Notes: generated by a model from the letters alone, not told the origin. A DNA stretch of 9,659 nucleotides from Rhizobiaceae bacterium (GCA_014380965.1 JACMIV010000159.1:1-9659), one strand, 5' to 3'; shown: positions 1 to 7,044, numbered from the stretch's first letter. Made by a program: numbers and translations.

Positions 1-780
1 ACCGCAGTCAATGAAAGACTTCCCGGCCTCATTTCCGATTTCCGGCTCGATTTCGTCGTCGTCAACGGCGAGAACGCCGCCGGCGGCTTCGGCGTCACCG
101 AGGAAATCTTCGTCGAGACGCGCCGGGCGGGGGCCGACGTGATGACGACCGGAAACCATGTCTGGGACCAGCGCGAGGCGATCGAGTTCGCGCCGCGGCA
201 CGACCGTTTCCTGCGCCCGGCGAATTTTCCGAAAGGCACGCCCGGCAACGGTTCCGGCCTGTTCGAGGCGCGGAACGGCGCGCGCGTCCTCGTCGCCAAC
301 ATCATGGGCCGCGTCTTCATGAATCCCGATCTCGACGACCCTTTCAGGTGCGCCGGCGATATTATCGCGGCCTGTCCTATGGGCGAGCAGGCGGATGCCG
401 TCGTCATCGACTTCCATGCGGAGGCGACGAGCGAGAAACAGTGCTTCGCTCACTTCCTCGACGGGCGCGTCTCGCTGGTCGTCGGCACGCACACCCACGT
501 CCCGACCGCTGATCACCAGATCCTGCCCGGCGGCACGGCCTACCAGTCGGATGCCGGCATGTGCGGCGACTACGATTCCTCGCTCGGCATGGAGAAGGAG
601 GAGCCGCTGAACCGCTTCCTCACCAAGGTGCCGCGCGGACGGTTCGAGGCTGCGGGAGGGCCGGCGACGATCGCGGGGCTGGCGGTGGAGATTTCGGACC
701 GCACCGGATTGGCAGAAAAGATCGCGCCCTTGCGCATCGGTCCGCGGCTGTCGGAAACGGTTCCGTCCTTCTGGTCCTGA
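1..780 (+). CDS. TIGR00282/YmdB-family metallophosphoesterase, 5' end cut off by the window
   Basis: The frame is open from the first base, giving 259 visible residues and a TGA stop. Seen: calcineurin-like metal-binding motifs NGEN (about residues 22-25), GNHVWD (51-56), DFHAE followed by ATSEK (137-145) and GTHTHVPTAD (162-171). Together these define the TIGR00282 family, whose Bacillus member YmdB is a 2',3'-cyclic-nucleotide phosphodiesterase with a dinuclear metal centre. The opening strand, which usually carries a GD[IV]xG metal ligand, is missing, so roughly 10-20 N-terminal residues lie before the window. The protein should be cytoplasmic; no signal peptide can be judged because the start is absent. 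The physiological substrate in alphaproteobacteria is not established. The gene lies 108 bases upstream of terC on the same strand. An internal ATG at 139 is not the true start because conserved motifs precede it. Confidence 0.93.
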   Translation, partial: TAVNERLPGLISDFRLDFVVVNGENAAGGFGVTEEIFVETRRAGADVMTTGNHVWDQREAIEFAPRHDRFLRPANFPKGTPGNGSGLFEARNGARVLVANIMGRVFMNPDLDDPFRCAGDIIAACPMGEQADAVVIDFHAEATSEKQCFAHFLDGRVSLVVGTHTHVPTADHQILPGGTAYQSDAGMCGDYDSSLGMEKEEPLNRFLTKVPRGRFEAAGGPATIAGLAVEISDRTGLAEKIAPLRIGPRLSETVPSFWS

Positions 781-888
781 CGGCCGGCATCTTGCCTGCG
801 AAAAATTGCGCTGCACCGCCGCATGGACGCGTTGCAATCTTTTCCAGCGACGCCATCTGTGGCGCAGCCGACCACCAGAGGACGATCG

Positions 889-1653
889 ATGGCCGACTTT
901 TTCGGATTTCTGACAGACCCTACCGCCTACGCAGCCCTGGCGACCCTCATGATCATGGAGATCGTGCTCGGGATCGACAATCTCATCTTCATCTCCATCC
1001 TCACCAACAAGCTGCCCGTGGATCAGCAGAAGCGGGCCCGCCAAATCGGCATCGGTCTCGCTCTGATCATGCGCCTCGGCCTTCTGGCCACGATCGCCTG
1101 GATCATCGGACTCACCGCGCCGCTCTTCACGGTGATGGGCAACGAGTTCTCCTGGAAGGATCTCATCCTCATCGCGGGTGGCCTGTTCCTCGTCTACAAG
1201 GCGACGACGGAAATCCACCACTCGGTCGATCCGGTCGACAAGGAGGATGCCTCGGCGACCGGCAAGGTGCTGATCAGCTTCTCCTCCGCGATCATCCAGA
1301 TCCTGATCCTCGACCTCGTCTTCTCGCTCGACTCGATCATCACCGCGGTCGGCATGACGGACGAACTTGGCATCATGGTCATCGCCGTCGTCGTCGCCGT
1401 AACGGTGATGCTTGTTGCAGCCAATCCGCTCGCCGAGTTCATCAACAAGAACCCGACGATCGTGATGTTGGCCCTCGGCTTCCTCCTGATGATCGGCGGA
1501 ACGCTGATTGCAGAAGGTTTCGGCTATCACATCGAGAAGGGCTACATTTATGCGGCCATGGCTTTCTCCGCGCTCGTCGAGGCGTTGAACATGTTCGCTC
1601 GCCGCAAGAAGGCCAGAGACAAGGCGGCGGGCTTCGACGCTGCGGCCCACTGA
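889..1653 (+). CDS. TerC-family integral membrane protein
   Basis: This 254-residue protein has about seven hydrophobic segments and the two acidic membrane motifs of the TerC family, EIVLGIDN (residues 24-31) and DLVFSLDS (142-149). A charged cytoplasmic-type loop ([11 protein letters not shown], about 110-120) separates the two halves and the C-terminus is basic and soluble. TerC relatives are linked to tellurite resistance and, in several bacteria, to manganese efflux and metal loading of secreted enzymes; the substrate here is inferred only from family. I chose ATG 889 because AGAGGA at 877-882 gives a good ribosome-binding site and the protein then begins as relatives do. An in-frame ATG at 823 would add 22 non-conserved residues. 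A strong terminator follows directly, so the gene ends its transcript. Confidence 0.9.
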   Translation: MADFFGFLTDPTAYAALATLMIMEIVLGIDNLIFISILTNKLPVDQQKRARQIGIGLALIMRLGLLATIAWIIGLTAPLFTVMGNEFSWKDLILIAGGLFLVYKATTEIHHSVDPVDKEDASATGKVLISFSSAIIQILILDLVFSLDSIITAVGMTDELGIMVIAVVVAVTVMLVAANPLAEFINKNPTIVMLALGFLLMIGGTLIAEGFGYHIEKGYIYAAMAFSALVEALNMFARRKKARDKAAGFDAAAH

Positions 1654-1670
1654 CCCTCTGAACACTCCGG

Positions 1671-1703
1671 CGCCGGTCGCTTCAAAAGAGTGGCCGGCGT
1701 TTT
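1671..1703 (+). terminator. Rho-independent terminator after the TerC-family gene
   Basis: A 10-bp stem pairs CGCCGGTCGC (1671-1680) with GTGGCCGGCG (1690-1699), using two G-T wobble pairs, around a 9-base loop. TTTT follows directly at 1700-1703. It starts 17 bases after the TerC-family stop codon, the expected place for an intrinsic terminator. The T-run is short, so efficiency is uncertain. Confidence 0.75.
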
Positions 1704-1750
1704 GATGAAGCGGTGTTTGAGACGATCAGACCATGTGTTTTGAATGCGGT

Positions 1751-1885
1751 CGTCATGCTCGGGCCCCGACCCGAGGGTCCGGCGAAAGCGCCGGACAGAC
1801 GAACGAATCGTAGACTGCCTGCCCTCGGATCCTGCCATCGAATACGGTGGCAACTGGACCCTCGGGACGAAGCCCAAGGATGACG
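1751..1885. repeat. REP-like intergenic palindromic element
   Basis: Two 30-base arms, 1751-1780 and 1856-1885, are inverted copies matching at 25 of 30 positions. They begin CGTCAT and end CCCGAGGGTCC at the centre side. Just inside the left arm lies a second perfect hairpin, TCCGGCG (1778-1784), loop AAAG, CGCCGGA (1789-1795). CGTCATgCTCGGG-type palindromes of this sort are common between genes in Rhizobiales genomes, which is the basis for calling it a dispersed repeat; no second copy lies in this window. It fills the gene-free stretch between the TerC-family gene and the minus-strand metallo-beta-lactamase gene. The remaining sequence at 1886-1991 shows nothing recognisable. Confidence 0.6.
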
Positions 1886-1991
1886 GCGACAGGTAACGGG
1901 CGCCGCAGCTCCAACCAGCAGCGGACGTTACCGTGCGTGCGTCGACGGGCCAAGCTCCTCGTGCTCCGGCGAATTTTGCGGCACTCCTCCG

Positions 1992-2816
1992 TCACACACC
2001 GCGCAGGATGACCACGGTCGGCCGGTCCGGCAATGTCTTCATCGACACCGTCAGGCTGGTTTCGTCCCGCCTCTCCACGGCGAAACCCGGAAGACTTTCC
2101 AGAAACCGTTCGATCGGTCCGGCAAAGCGGTGCATCGGCAGGACGATCTGCGAGCGCAGTCGCTCGACGGTTTCGCCCATCCCCTCTTGGCTGAGCGTCC
2201 AGGACCCGTCCACCGGCACCATCACCACATCGAGGCGCCCGATCTCGGCGAAGTCCTCGTCGGTGAGCTTATGATGCAGGTGGCCGAGATGGCCGATGCA
2301 AAGGCCCGCGATCTCGAAGACGAAGATCGAATTTCCGTCCGCCTCCGATCCGCCATAGCCTCGGATGTCGGTCGGCACGTTGCGGATATAGACGTCCTCG
2401 ACCGTCGCGGCGTGGCGTGCAGGACCGCCGTCTTCGCCCCAGCCCTTGAGGACCATCTCGATCCCGGGGTCGGGAACATTGGTGTAGTGCGTCGAATGCG
2501 CCCTGTTCATCGTCGCGATGCGCGGGATGACGTCCGGGCCGGCATAGCCGGAATAGTCGGTCGCGACCGTCACGCCTGAAGGACTTTCGATGACGTAGGT
2601 CGAGTGATGCGCGTAGGTGATCGTCACCTCGTCGCGTCGGACAGCAGCAAACAGGGAAGAGGCTTCACCACCGCCGTCGAAGGAGGCAAACGTCGCCTTC
2701 GGCAAAGCGTTCGCGACCGCATGGCAGGTGCTGGGCGCCATCTGAGCGAACGCTGCGCCTGTGCCCCCGGCACTGCAAGCCAGGAGGACGACGGCGGCAA
2801 GGAGCGGTTTCGGCAT
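1992..2816 (-). CDS. Exported metallo-beta-lactamase-fold protein with altered metal-site motifs
   Basis: The 274-residue product starts with a signal peptide (hydrophobic run at 4-23, likely cleavage after AFA at about residue 24), so it should act in the periplasm. The fold is suggested by VTITYAHHSTYVIESPSG (64-81), GVTVATDYSG (81-90), the strand and turn around GHLGHLHH (175-182), LDVVMVPVDG (195-204) and VLPMH (225-229). This resembles the UlaG-like Lactamase_B_3 group. The usual HxHxDH motif is replaced by RAHSTH (105-110), and the bridging Asp of the usual GD motif appears as His in GHLGHLHH. It may therefore bind metal differently or have lost hydrolase activity; the substrate is unknown. 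ATG 2816 was chosen because the signal peptide begins there and AGAGG lies 6 bases upstream; a longer frame starting at 2903 adds 29 unlikely residues. It is divergent from yebC. Confidence 0.82.
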   Translation of the reverse strand: MPKPLLAAVVLLACSAGGTGAAFAQMAPSTCHAVANALPKATFASFDGGGEASSLFAAVRRDEVTITYAHHSTYVIESPSGVTVATDYSGYAGPDVIPRIATMNRAHSTHYTNVPDPGIEMVLKGWGEDGGPARHAATVEDVYIRNVPTDIRGYGGSEADGNSIFVFEIAGLCIGHLGHLHHKLTDEDFAEIGRLDVVMVPVDGSWTLSQEGMGETVERLRSQIVLPMHRFAGPIERFLESLPGFAVERRDETSLTVSMKTLPDRPTVVILRGV

Positions 2817-2962
2817 GATCGGCCTCTGCAAAGGAGGGGAGGGGCGATGCTCGGAGCGTGGGTGAAGGCTAGCCCGCAGCGGCCCCTGGCGCGGCATCAC
2901 CATCGCGTCATCGCGCGGCCGTCGTCGGCCAAGCGCGCACCCCGTGCTGATGCGAAGCGTTC

Positions 2963-2991
2963 TGGACCTTTGAAGTCCGATTTTTTATATG
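2963..2991 (+). promoter_or_regulatory. Candidate promoter for yebC
   Basis: TGGACC (2963-2968, 4 of 6 to the TTGACA consensus) and TATATG (2986-2991, 4 of 6 to TATAAT) are separated by 17 bases. They lie in the most AT-rich part of the divergent region between the minus-strand metallo-beta-lactamase gene and yebC, 39 bases before the yebC start. This is a pattern match only. Confidence 0.35.
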
Positions 2992-3030
2992 TTCGCCTCG
3001 ATCCGACCCTTCAGACGAGACAGGTGCCCC

Positions 3031-3780
3031 ATGGCAGGCCATTCACAGTTCAAGAACATCATGCACCGCAAGGGCCGCCAGGATGCGGTGCGCTCCAAGA
3101 TGTTCTCCAAGCTCGCGCGCGAGATCGTGGTCGCGGCGAAGGCGGGCCTGCCGGACCCGACGATGAACGCCCGCCTTCGCCTCGCTATCGCCAATGCCAA
3201 GGCGCAGTCGATGCCGAAGGACAATATCGAGCGGGCGATCAAGAAGGCCTCCGGCGCCGATGCCGAGAACTACGACGAGGTCCGGTACGAGGGCTACGGG
3301 CCCGGCGGCGTCGCCGTCATCGTCGAGGCGCTGACCGACAACCGCAACCGCACCGCCTCGAACGTGCGCTCCTACTTCACCAAGTCCGGCGGGGCACTCG
3401 GCGAAAGCGGCTCGGTCGCCTTCATGTTCGACCGGGTCGGCGAGATCGTCTATGGCGCCAAGGCCGGCGACGGCGACAAGGTCATGGAGGCAGCAATCGA
3501 GGCTGGCGCCGACGACGTCGTCTCCGACGAAACCGGCCACACGATCATCACCGCCTTCGAGACGCTCGGAGAGGTTTCTGCCGCCCTCGACGCCTCTCTC
3601 GGCGAGGCCGAAAGTGTCAAGATCGTCTGGAAGCCACAGACCGGCACCCCCGTCGACGAGGAGAAGGCGGAAAGCGTGATGAAGCTCATCGCCAATCTCG
3701 ACGACGACGACGATGTCCAGAACGTCTACGCCAATTTCGAGGTGGACGACGCGGTGATGGCGAAGCTGTCAGCGGCCTGA
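3031..3780 (+). CDS. yebC: YebC/PmpR/TACO1-family protein
   Basis: At 249 residues this is a full-length member. It begins with the family signature [18 protein letters not shown] and continues with the domain-one stretch [20 protein letters not shown] and the central [19 protein letters not shown] and [16 protein letters not shown] motifs. The acidic C-terminal domain includes [16 protein letters not shown]. The family was long described as transcriptional regulators. Work on TACO1 and bacterial YebC points to a role in translation, including relief of stalling on proline-rich stretches. ATG 3031 is fixed by the conserved N-terminus, with ACAGG close upstream; an upstream in-frame ATG at 2989 adds 14 non-conserved residues and overlaps the candidate promoter. 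yebC commonly neighbours ruvC in proteobacteria, but here two minus-strand genes lie between them. Confidence 0.96.
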   Translation: MAGHSQFKNIMHRKGRQDAVRSKMFSKLAREIVVAAKAGLPDPTMNARLRLAIANAKAQSMPKDNIERAIKKASGADAENYDEVRYEGYGPGGVAVIVEALTDNRNRTASNVRSYFTKSGGALGESGSVAFMFDRVGEIVYGAKAGDGDKVMEAAIEAGADDVVSDETGHTIITAFETLGEVSAALDASLGEAESVKIVWKPQTGTPVDEEKAESVMKLIANLDDDDDVQNVYANFEVDDAVMAKLSAA

Positions 3781-3834
3781 TCCCAGGATACGAGAGCGAT
3801 ATCCGCGCGGCGGCCGACCACCAGGAACGCGCGC

Positions 3835-4410
3835 CTAGGCCAGGCGGATGCCGGCGTAGAGGCCGGCCAGCGCGAGCTCGGCGCCGACTTCCGGAAGCGG
3901 CACGACGGCGCCGAGGCCCTTGATGAGCTCGTAGCTCCAGTCCGCGCGCTGGCGCCGCCAGCAGATGATCTCCGGTGCTTCCGTGTTCACGACGAGGATG
4001 ACGCGGATCAGCGGATTGGTCTTGTAATCCTCGATCTTGACGAAGCGCTCGAAGCGCGTGGTCGACGGCGAGAGGACTTCGATCACGACGCGCGGATCGA
4101 CCGCCTCGGCGGGATGGTCACTGTCGTTCTCGCCGTCGACGACGACATCGGCGCGGCGAACGCTCCCGTTCGGATTGCGAATGCCGACATTTGCCGTGCT
4201 CGGGAAGGAGGGCTGCCCCGCCAATTGATCGGCAAGCTGACGCAGCGCGTTGACGACGACACGGTCGTGCCGCCGCGTCGCCCCGCCAGAGGCCTTGGCA
4301 GGCGGCAGGATCGCGGTGCCATCGCCCCGTTCCTGGTGTCGATCGACTTCGGGCTGCCATCCGAAGAACTCATCGGCTGCCTTGAGCCCCGGTAGGTTCG
4401 ACTCGCTCAT
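3835..4410 (-). CDS. Uma2-family (DUF820) putative restriction-endonuclease-fold protein
   Basis: The 191-residue product has the Uma2 core: RRADVVVDG (85-93, with the conserved Asp at 88) and PRVVIEVLSPSTTRFER (106-122, with the conserved Glu at 111). KIEDYK (125-130) and the strand RVILVVNTE (136-144) follow. This D-ExV-K pattern is that of PD-(D/E)xK nucleases. The family is abundant in cyanobacteria and scattered elsewhere, and its cellular role is largely unknown. The N-terminal motif usually seen as RyElvdG reads RHQERGDG (24-31), so that part is divergent. No strong ribosome-binding site precedes ATG 4410. The gene converges on yebC with 54 bases between stop codons and follows the serine hydrolase gene by 93 bases on the same strand. 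No toxin or antitoxin partner is apparent. Family assignment is fairly secure; activity is not. Confidence 0.8.
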   Translation of the reverse strand: MSESNLPGLKAADEFFGWQPEVDRHQERGDGTAILPPAKASGGATRRHDRVVVNALRQLADQLAGQPSFPSTANVGIRNPNGSVRRADVVVDGENDSDHPAEAVDPRVVIEVLSPSTTRFERFVKIEDYKTNPLIRVILVVNTEAPEIICWRRQRADWSYELIKGLGAVVPLPEVGAELALAGLYAGIRLA

Positions 4411-4503
4411 GCCACATCCCGGTCTGCGTCCATCAACAGACCTAGACGATAGAGCCTTTTGCCGGCCGGGAGAAGCGTCGGAGGAAGAAACCCGGACGCG
4501 CGA

Positions 4504-5601
4504 TCACCCGTCTTCTCGAGCCGCAGCACCCTTGCGCGCTGCAGCCATGGGCACGATCGTCTCGGTCACAAGCCGGTGCAGCTCTTCCTTGTAGCCCGTC
4601 CGCGCCGAGGGTGCGCCTTCGGAGGACGTGATGGCGACGGTGAGGTCGAGGTCGGGGAGCACGTAGATCATCTGCCCGCCGTAGCCCCAGCCGTAATGCA
4701 CCGTGTGACCGCCGAAATTCGCCTCGAACCAACCGTATCCGTAGGGCTCTCCGGAAAAGCGCGAGCGCGTGCGCGGCACCCAGGACTGTTCGATCCAGGC
4801 GGTGGGGATGACTTGTGCGCCCACTCCGTTTCGGCCGCCATTGCGATAGAGTTCGCCGAAGGCGACCAGCGACTTCGGGCTCATGGCCATCTGGTTTCCG
4901 CCGAGGGGAATGCCTTGCGGGTCGCGGTCCCAATCGGCGATCGCGACGCCCGAGGGTCCGAGCCACTCGCGAGCGAGCGCGAGCGTGTTCTTGCCGCCGA
5001 CGCGCGTCAGGATCGCCGAAAGGAGATGCGTCGAGCCCGTCGAATAGAGCATCGCCCCGCCGGGGTCGTCGTCGAACGGCCGGGCAAGGGCCGCGCGCAC
5101 CCAGTCGCGGCTCGAAATCCACGCGCCGTAATTGGGCCCCGAGGTGCGGCCGAGACCGGCCTGCATCGACAGAAGATGCCCGATCGTGATGTCGGCCATG
5201 CGGGGATCGGGGTTTGCCGGGAGCTTGTCCTCGAGCAACGGCGCGATCCTCTGGTCGACCCCCTCCAAGAGGCCCTTGTCGATGGCGATCCCGACGAGGG
5301 CCGAGACGATGGATTTCGATGCCGACTTGATGTTGGTGGGCGCGGAAGTCGAATTGCCGCGAAACCCCTCGTCGACGAGAAGGTCGCCGTCTTGCGCCAC
5401 GATGAGCGTCTCCAGCGGCTGCAAGTCACGCGCGCGCTCGATCGCCGCGGCGAATGAGACGGTCGCGGCGGCTGGCGTCACGTCGGCTCGCGCGGTCTGC
5501 GCGACAGTCGGACTGGTTGCCACGAAAACAGAAAAGCCGACGAGGGCGGCAAAGCCCAATCGCGCAGGCGAGCGGGAGTAGGCAGGAGTACGAGTTTTCA
5601 T
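4504..5601 (-). CDS. Exported class C beta-lactamase-like serine hydrolase
   Basis: The 365-residue product has a signal peptide (hydrophobic run at about 15-30, likely cleavage after VAQ near residue 35). It then has the Beta-lactamase (PF00144-type) catalytic set: SASK (93-96) as the SxxK nucleophile and general base, YST (186-188) as the YxN-like motif, and HYG within VHYGWGYGGQ (301-310) as the KTG/HxG equivalent. DITIGHLLSMQAGL (137-150) is the usual family segment after the active-site helix. Relatives include esterases, D-aminopeptidases and penicillin-binding-protein-like enzymes as well as AmpC enzymes. The substrate cannot be read from sequence and resistance should not be assumed. 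ATG 5601 places the signal peptide properly; an in-frame GTG at 5625 is possible. Neither start has a strong ribosome-binding site. It is divergent from ruvC. Confidence 0.85.
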   Translation of the reverse strand: MKTRTPAYSRSPARLGFAALVGFSVFVATSPTVAQTARADVTPAAATVSFAAAIERARDLQPLETLIVAQDGDLLVDEGFRGNSTSAPTNIKSASKSIVSALVGIAIDKGLLEGVDQRIAPLLEDKLPANPDPRMADITIGHLLSMQAGLGRTSGPNYGAWISSRDWVRAALARPFDDDPGGAMLYSTGSTHLLSAILTRVGGKNTLALAREWLGPSGVAIADWDRDPQGIPLGGNQMAMSPKSLVAFGELYRNGGRNGVGAQVIPTAWIEQSWVPRTRSRFSGEPYGYGWFEANFGGHTVHYGWGYGGQMIYVLPDLDLTVAITSSEGAPSARTGYKEELHRLVTETIVPMAAARKGAAAREDG

Positions 5602-5737
5602 GCGATCGAAATAATCATCTCGCACCGACCCGAAAGGCGGTTCACCGGATGGTGATCCCTACGAATTGGCTCCCTCAGGATCCGAGCCTGCCATTTCGGA
5701 CGATCGATCATTGCAAATCCTGGTCTGTATTCTTTTT

Positions 5738-5756
5738 GTTCACATTTTGTCTGTTC
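5738..5756. promoter_or_regulatory. Degenerate LexA-like direct repeat upstream of ruvC
   Basis: Two GTTC half-sites (5738-5741 and 5753-5756, each within TGTTCAC) are separated by 11 bases instead of the 7 expected for the alphaproteobacterial LexA box. Removing the four bases GTCT at 5749-5752 would restore GTTC-N7-GTTC. The pair lies in an AT-rich stretch 39 bases before the ruvC start, where an SOS operator would be expected. Whether LexA can bind such spacing is doubtful. Confidence 0.3.
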
Positions 5757-5794
5757 ACTCCACTGCGATTCGGGTAGGCAGAGGAGTTAAGAAA

Positions 5795-6313
5795 GTGTTG
5801 CAGGAGACGGCCATTCGCATCGTTGGAATCGATCCCGGTCTGCGCCGGACCGGGTGGGGTATCGTCGAGACGATGGGCAACGCGCTGCGGTTCGTCGCCT
5901 CCGGAACCGTGACATCCGAAGCCTCGCTCGACCTTGCATCCCGGCTCCGGCAACTCCACGACGGACTTCAGGCTGTCCTTCACACCTTCGCGCCCGACGA
6001 GGCGGCGGTCGAACAGACCTTCGTCAACAAGGATGCCGCGGCGACGCTGAAGCTCGGTCAAGCCCGCGGGATCGCCATGCTCGTGCCCGCGCTCGCGGGA
6101 CTTCCGGTGGCCGAGTACGCGCCGAATGCGGTGAAGAAGGCCGTGATCGGTGTCGGACATGGCGACAAGAAGCAGATCCACATGATGGTCAAGGTCTTGA
6201 TGCCGCGCGCGACTTTCGACACCGACGATGCCGCCGACGCCCTCGCCATCGCCATCTGCCATACCCACCACCGCCAGTCCGCCGCGTCGCGCGCCTTGCT
6301 CGAAAGGCTTTGA
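5795..6313 (+). CDS. ruvC: RuvC crossover-junction (Holliday junction) endonuclease
   Basis: The 172-residue product is the usual RuvC length. It cuts four-way DNA junctions symmetrically after branch migration by RuvAB. The RNase H-fold acidic residues are all present: D13 in [13 protein letters not shown]73 in [21 protein letters not shown], and D145 and D148 in [14 protein letters not shown] chose GTG 5795 because GAGGAG at 5781-5786 lies 8 bases upstream and the protein then starts close to the conserved first strand (IRIVGIDPG). TTG 5798 directly after it is an alternative. The frame is open back to 5666 but those residues are not RuvC-like. The promoter region is shared with the divergent serine hydrolase gene. 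The next ruv gene is 727 bases downstream because a toxin-antitoxin pair intervenes. Confidence 0.97.
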   Translation: MLQETAIRIVGIDPGLRRTGWGIVETMGNALRFVASGTVTSEASLDLASRLRQLHDGLQAVLHTFAPDEAAVEQTFVNKDAAATLKLGQARGIAMLVPALAGLPVAEYAPNAVKKAVIGVGHGDKKQIHMMVKVLMPRATFDTDDAADALAIAICHTHHRQSAASRALLERL

Positions 6314-6314
6314 T

Positions 6315-6329
6315 GTTCTTGACTTGTTC
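6315..6329. promoter_or_regulatory. LexA (SOS) box GTTC-N7-GTTC
   Basis: GTTCTTGACTTGTTC is an exact match to the direct-repeat operator GTTC-N7-GTTC described for alphaproteobacterial LexA. It starts 1 base after the ruvC stop codon. The spacer contains TTGACT (6319-6324), a 5-of-6 match to a -35 hexamer, so bound LexA would block that promoter. Downstream lie the antitoxin-toxin pair and then ruvA. The motif has only 8 fixed bases, so chance occurrence is possible; position in a DNA-repair locus and over a -35 makes it credible. Confidence 0.7.
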
Positions 6330-6349
6330 TAGGTAGCGCTGTAGGTAAT
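6319..6349 (+). promoter_or_regulatory. Candidate promoter of the abrB1-vapC1-ruvA transcript
   Basis: The -35-like TTGACT (6319-6324) is good. The best -10-like hexamer is GGTAAT (6344-6349, 4 of 6) at a long 19-base spacing, so the -10 is uncertain. The -35 sits inside the LexA box and the -10 inside the left arm of the palindrome at 6344-6366, which would allow two repressors to act on one promoter. Confidence 0.4.
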
Positions 6350-6366
6350 GCCAACTCGGTATTACC
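6344..6366. promoter_or_regulatory. Palindromic operator candidate of the first antitoxin-toxin pair
   Basis: GGTAATGCC (6344-6352) and GGTATTACC (6358-6366) are inverted copies with one mismatched position across a 5-base centre. The palindrome ends 14 bases before the antitoxin start. AbrB/VapB-type antitoxins, usually with their toxin, repress their own promoter by binding such inverted repeats. The assignment rests on position and symmetry. Confidence 0.55.
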
Positions 6367-6380
6367 CATGGAGCGACGTC

Positions 6381-6650
6381 ATGCGCGTCACGGAAAAGGG
6401 TCAGGTGACCATCCCCAAAGCCATCCGCGACAAACTCGGGATCCAGCCAGGTAGCGAGGTGGCTTTCATAGAGGTAAAGAACGAGGTGCAGCTGGTGAAT
6501 TGCGATCTGCCGAAGACCCTTGAGGCGCGCCGGAAGGAACTTCAACAGCACTTGGTTGCAGCCCGGGGGACCATCGATACGATGGGGATGAACGGAAAGG
6601 ACTACGTCGACTGGTTGAGAGGGCCGCGTGATGACCTCGACACTGATTGA
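6381..6650 (+). CDS. AbrB/MazE-type (VapB) antitoxin, first pair
   Basis: This 89-residue protein begins with a swapped-hairpin AbrB DNA-binding domain (RVTEKGQVTIPKAIRDKLGI, residues 2-21, then PGSEVAFIEV). A longer helical C-terminal half (about 43-89) is the expected toxin-neutralising part. It should bind the adjacent VapC and repress its own promoter. ATG 6381 is preferred: GGAG at 6370-6373 sits 7 bases upstream and the protein starts right at the AbrB strand. An in-frame ATG at 6348 falls inside the palindromic operator and adds 11 non-conserved residues. The stop codon lies inside the toxin gene, a 20-base overlap. The region is visibly less GC-rich than the flanking ruv genes, which fits acquisition from elsewhere. 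Confidence 0.88.
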   Translation: MRVTEKGQVTIPKAIRDKLGIQPGSEVAFIEVKNEVQLVNCDLPKTLEARRKELQQHLVAARGTIDTMGMNGKDYVDWLRGPRDDLDTD

Positions 6651-7044
6651 TACCAACATATTCATCGACATACTGGGAACGGGACCGTTTTTTGAACCTG
6701 TCTCGGAGGCGCTGCTAAGCGTGATCGAGCAGGGCGACTTGATTGTCAGTCCGGTCGTCTGGGCAGAACTCGCTTATCCGGGCATTGAGGAACAGCAACT
6801 GTTTCGAAAAATCTCGTGGATGCGGCCAAGACGAGAAGCATTTCCTTTCGAGGCGGCCTTTCCGGCTGGGAGAGCACACCGCCTCTATCGTCAACGCGGC
6901 GGGCTACGCGAGCGGACGCTGCCCGATTTCCTGATCGGCGCCCATGCCCTCGTTGCCGGCCACCGCTTGCTGACCCGCGATCCCGCCCGCTACCGCAGCT
7001 ATTTTCCCGATCTCGCCATCCTCGCGCCGGAGATCCTCCCGTGA
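6631..7044 (+). CDS. VapC-type PIN-domain ribonuclease toxin, first pair
   Basis: The 137-residue product carries a full set of PIN-domain acidic residues: D7 in [10 protein letters not shown]46 in [11 protein letters not shown]99 in [10 protein letters not shown] and D117 in [14 protein letters not shown]. VapC toxins are Mg-dependent endoribonucleases, often cutting tRNA or rRNA; the target here is unknown. It should be held inactive by the antitoxin encoded just upstream. ATG 6631 is chosen because GAGAGGG (6617-6623) lies 7 bases upstream; the adjacent in-frame GTG 6628 is an alternative. The first part is AT-richer than the second. The stop codon overlaps the ruvA start as GTGA. The gene appears intact, with no frameshift or missing catalytic residue. 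Confidence 0.9.
   Translation: MTSTLIDTNIFIDILGTGPFFEPVSEALLSVIEQGDLIVSPVVWAELAYPGIEEQQLFRKISWMRPRREAFPFEAAFPAGRAHRLYRQRGGLRERTLPDFLIGAHALVAGHRLLTRDPARYRSYFPDLAILAPEILP

Noticed and set aside
561..1661. Long open frame overlapping the phosphoesterase and the TerC-family gene
   Set aside because: Its product is Arg/Gly/Asp-rich low-complexity sequence typical of an off-frame reading of GC-rich DNA, and two well-conserved proteins occupy the same bases.
3043..3540. Minus-strand frame antisense to yebC
   Set aside because: It has no domain signature and a composition expected of the complement of a GC-rich gene.
3788..3806. GGATA/TATCC hairpin between yebC and the Uma2 gene as terminator
   Set aside because: The stem is 5 bp, AT-containing and lacks a T-run on either strand.
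2604..3923. 439-codon frame over yebC
   Set aside because: It is a shadow frame with extreme Arg content; yebC in another frame is unmistakable.
4459..5457. Plus-strand frame antisense to the serine hydrolase
   Set aside because: The serine hydrolase on the minus strand has all catalytic motifs and a signal peptide; this frame has none.
6348..6380. Upstream ATG as start of the first antitoxin
   Set aside because: It falls inside the palindromic operator, lacks a ribosome-binding site, and adds residues before the AbrB domain.
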